Source of the DNA: Ancylobacter oerskovii
GTDB lineage: Bacteria > Pseudomonadota > Alphaproteobacteria > Rhizobiales > Xanthobacteraceae
Assembly: GCF_018390555.1 (NCBI RefSeq)
Contig: NZ_JAHBGB010000007.1
Coordinates: 1 to 36,531, forward strand
Reading direction: 5' to 3'
DNA length: 36,531 nt
Shown here: piece after piece, positions 34,738 to 36,531 of the stretch
Position numbering within the stretch: position 1 is the stretch's first letter
How the letters are laid out: every line of letters starts with the position of its first letter
The notes under the pieces: generated by a model
The model's input: the letters and a program-made list of their open reading frames with translations, nothing else
Told to the model about the DNA's origin: nothing
Database searches by the model: none
Translations under genes and position numbers: made by a program

Positions 34738-35760
34738 TCAGGCGTCCGCGACGCCGGCCTCGGCGAAGGTCGCCATGCCGCCATGGCAGGCGATGGCCGC
34801 CTTGATCACCCCGATCGACAGCGCCGCGCCGGAGCCTTCGCCGAGCCGCATGCCGAGGTCGAGCAGAGGCTTCAGCCCCAGCCGCTCCAGCACCCGGCCA
34901 TGCGCCGGCTCGGCCGAGACATGGCCGGCGAAGCAATGGTCGAGCGCCGAGGGATCGAGCGCGTGCAGCACCGCCGCGGCGGCGGTCGCCACATAGCCGT
35001 CGAGCACCACCGGCACGCGCTGCATGCGGGCGGCGAGGATGGCGCCGGCCATGGCGGCGAGCTCGCGCCCGCCGAGGCGGCGCAGCACTTCCAGCGGATC
35101 GTCGAGATGTCCCCGGCAGCGCGCCACGGCCTGCTCCACGGCGGCGATCTTGGCGGCCAGCACCGCCCCGGTGGCGCCGGTGCCCGGCCCCACCCATTCG
35201 GCGGCGACGCCGCCATAAAGGCCGTGGCAGATGGCGGCCGCCACCGTGGTGTTGCCGATGCCCATCTCGCCGAGGCACAGCAGGTCCGGCTCGCCGGCCA
35301 GCGCCTCCATGCCGAAGGCCATGGTGGCGGCGCATTCGGCCTCGGTCAGCGCGTCCTCCTCGACGATGTCGCGGGTGGGGATGTCGAGCGCGAGGTCGAA
35401 GACGCGCAGCCCGGCGCCGAACACGCCGCAGATCTGGTTCACCGCCGCCTTGCCGGCGGTGAAGGTGGCGACCATCTGCTTGGTCACTTCCGGCGGGTAG
35501 GGCGAGACGCCGCGCCTGGCGACGCCATGGGTGCCGGCGAACACCGCCACGGTCGGCCGGTCGATGCGCGGGATCTCGCGCCCCTGCCAGCCGGCGATCT
35601 TCACGGCGATGTCCTCCAGCCGTCCGAGCGCGCCCGGCGGCTTGACCAGCTGCCCCTGCCGCGCCCGCGCCGCCGCCTCCGCCGTGGCGTCGGGCGCCGG
35701 AAGGGAAAGGAAGAGGTTGCGGATATCGTCGAAGGGAAGCCCGGTGGCGGTGCGCTGCAT
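34738..35760 (-). CDS. cobT: nicotinate-nucleotide:dimethylbenzimidazole phosphoribosyltransferase
   Basis: Activates the lower ligand of cobalamin: transfers phosphoribose from nicotinate mononucleotide to 5,6-dimethylbenzimidazole, giving alpha-ribazole phosphate. The 340-residue protein has the family signatures KPPGALGRLEDIA, VAVFAGTHGVARRGVSPYPPEVT, LCLGEMGIGNTT, GPGTGATG and RLGEGSGAALS, the last with the catalytic glutamate (Glu308). The start ATG 35760 fits the family length; the ribosome-binding site is modest. No other cob gene is in the window. Some 400 bp upstream I find no B12-riboswitch core. The nuclease gene follows with 5-nt spacing. Confidence 0.95.
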   Translation of the reverse strand: MQRTATGLPFDDIRNLFLSLPAPDATAEAAARARQGQLVKPPGALGRLEDIAVKIAGWQGREIPRIDRPTVAVFAGTHGVARRGVSPYPPEVTKQMVATFTAGKAAVNQICGVFGAGLRVFDLALDIPTRDIVEEDALTEAECAATMAFGMEALAGEPDLLCLGEMGIGNTTVAAAICHGLYGGVAAEWVGPGTGATGAVLAAKIAAVEQAVARCRGHLDDPLEVLRRLGGRELAAMAGAILAARMQRVPVVLDGYVATAAAAVLHALDPSALDHCFAGHVSAEPAHGRVLERLGLKPLLDLGMRLGEGSGAALSIGVIKAAIACHGGMATFAEAGVADA

Positions 35761-36210
35761 GGGTCTCTCGAAGCTCGGTTTCTCGAAAGCGGGGAGCCTT
35801 GAAGGACGAGGCTCGGGCGAGGCGCGGGGTAGCCCCTCGCCGGCCGGGTGGCAACTCATAAATCGGGAGTGGAGGAAAGCGCCGTGACAGCGACCGAGGC
35901 CGCGCCGCGCCGGCCCTGCCGTCGGGCCGACGGAAAACGTCTCATCGTGAGAGGCACATTCCCGGCCTCCTATCGTCGTGAGGGACATGCCCGGAGAAAC
36001 GTGCCGGGACATGCATGCCCGGAGATATGTGCCGGGAGATATGTGCCCGCGCGAGGATGCGAGCCACCGGGGATCCACGGCTTCAAGGGCACACAGGCCC
36101 AGACGGCCTTGAACGGCCCGAACGGTACCATCGACGAGGGGGCGGCGCCCACGAAGCGGGTCGCCGAGGGCCGACACTATCGGGAAGCAAGCCCCCTCGC
36201 CCCGGCGCGC
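35761..36210. other. gene-free region upstream of cobT with a palindrome cluster
   Basis: About 450 bp without a supported gene. At 35980-36050 a dense set of related short repeats occurs: ACATGCCCGGAGA (35985 and again near 36012), GTGCCGGGA (36001 and 36030), and a 14-bp tandem GGAGATATGTGCC (36021 and 36035). These are diverged copies of the ATGCCCGG palindrome seen at 239 and 27114. The cobT promoter probably lies nearer 35770-35900. Confidence 0.6.
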
Positions 36211-36421
36211 CGGCCGACCACATCATCAAGCGTCCCACCTCGCTCGCCCCTCGCTCCCCGCTCCTCGCCCTCGTCCCTCGCCCCCCCAAGACGTGCCAGC
36301 CGACCGCATCATCGAGCGTCCCACCTCGCTCGCCCCTCGCTCCCCGCTCCTCGCCCTCGTCCCTCGCCCCCCAAGACGTGCCAGCCGACCGCATCATCGA
36401 GCGTCCCACCTCGCTCGCCCC
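36211..36421. repeat. 85-bp tandem repeat, about 2.4 copies
   Basis: Direct repeats with period 85-86 bp. Unit 1 from 36221 (CATCATCAAGCGTCCCACC), unit 2 from 36307 (CATCATCGAGCGTCCCACC), and a partial third from 36392. Units differ only by one A/G change and one base in a C-run; each is pyrimidine-rich on this strand (CTCGCCCCTCGCTCCCCG) and ends with AAGACGTGCCAGCCGACCG. No long ORF with a ribosome-binding site spans it. Near-identity of units suggests recent expansion or ongoing slippage. Confidence 0.9.
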
Positions 36422-36531
36422 CATCCGCCGGAGCCGCCCTTCGCGATAGGCTGACATCCTCGACGCATTGCCTTCCCCGCTCCCTCTCCCCGACCTCTTC
36501 TTTCCTCTCCCTCTCCCCGTTGGGGAGAGGT
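36422..36531. repeat. window-edge spacer ending in a CCTCTCCCC palindrome
   Basis: No gene is visible. The last bases, 36510-36530, form CCTCTCCCC-GTT-GGGGAGAGG, the same palindrome as 33355-33375; it is cut by the window end. Confidence 0.75.

Noticed and set aside
35761..36180. Cobalamin riboswitch upstream of cobT
   Set aside because: A GCCACCCGG-like string occurs on the cobT strand, but the B12-box and the other conserved core segments are not there.
36211..36421. CRISPR array
   Set aside because: The whole 85-bp unit repeats; there are no unique spacers between short repeats and no cas genes.

Overview
This is a GC-rich chromosomal window from an alphaproteobacterium, most likely of the Hyphomicrobiales and plausibly Xanthobacteraceae (Starkeya/Ancylobacter/Azorhizobium-like). 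That placement is inferred from the gene set (class II DAHP synthase, rpiA-DUF2059, TakP-like TRAP receptors, a GcrA-type domain) and from the RPE-like palindromic repeats scattered between genes. No rRNA gene was seen to settle it.

Layout. 1-7.1 kb: intergenic palindromes, then aroG-type DAHP synthase and glutathione reductase on the minus strand, followed by a complete tripartite tricarboxylate transporter operon (tctC-tctB-tctA) on the plus strand, closed by a clear terminator. 7.1-15.5 kb: an SRAP/YedK-type abasic-site protein whose last five residues form a beta-clamp-binding motif, then a compact phage-derived cassette: an autocleavable S24 repressor flanked by four matching 15-bp operators, a small protein with only the C-terminal domain of GcrA, a phage-type protein of unknown function, an 877-residue tailspike-like protein, a T4-type lysozyme, a holin-like protein and a convergent SGNH hydrolase. 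No integrase, terminase, portal, capsid or tail-tube gene is present. 16-21.6 kb: tRNA-Val(CAC), gph, a secreted protein with an internal repeat, rpiA, DUF2059, an L,D-transpeptidase, a DUF971 protein and moaA. 21.7-24 kb: MFS and EamA exporters. 24-28.3 kb: three paralogous TakP/FcbT1-like TRAP receptors with no TRAP membrane subunits, plus a tiny membrane-anchored protein. 28.5-36.5 kb: a PEP mutase-family enzyme, Mrp/ApbC with a His-rich linker, an amino-acid ABC importer without its ATPase, a uracil-DNA glycosylase-family protein, a translationally coupled cobT/nuclease pair, and a repeat-rich gene-free tail with an 85-bp tandem repeat.

How it works together. Much of the window is nutrient uptake: a TTT system, three TRAP receptors and an ABC importer, two of these lacking partner subunits locally. 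The most unusual part is the 7.9-15.5 kb cassette, which holds a DNA-damage-responsive switch plus surface-polysaccharide and lysis functions but none of the genes needed to make a particle. It reads either as a prophage remnant or as a retained lysis/adhesion module acting together with a prophage or gene transfer agent elsewhere in the genome; the sequence alone does not decide between them.
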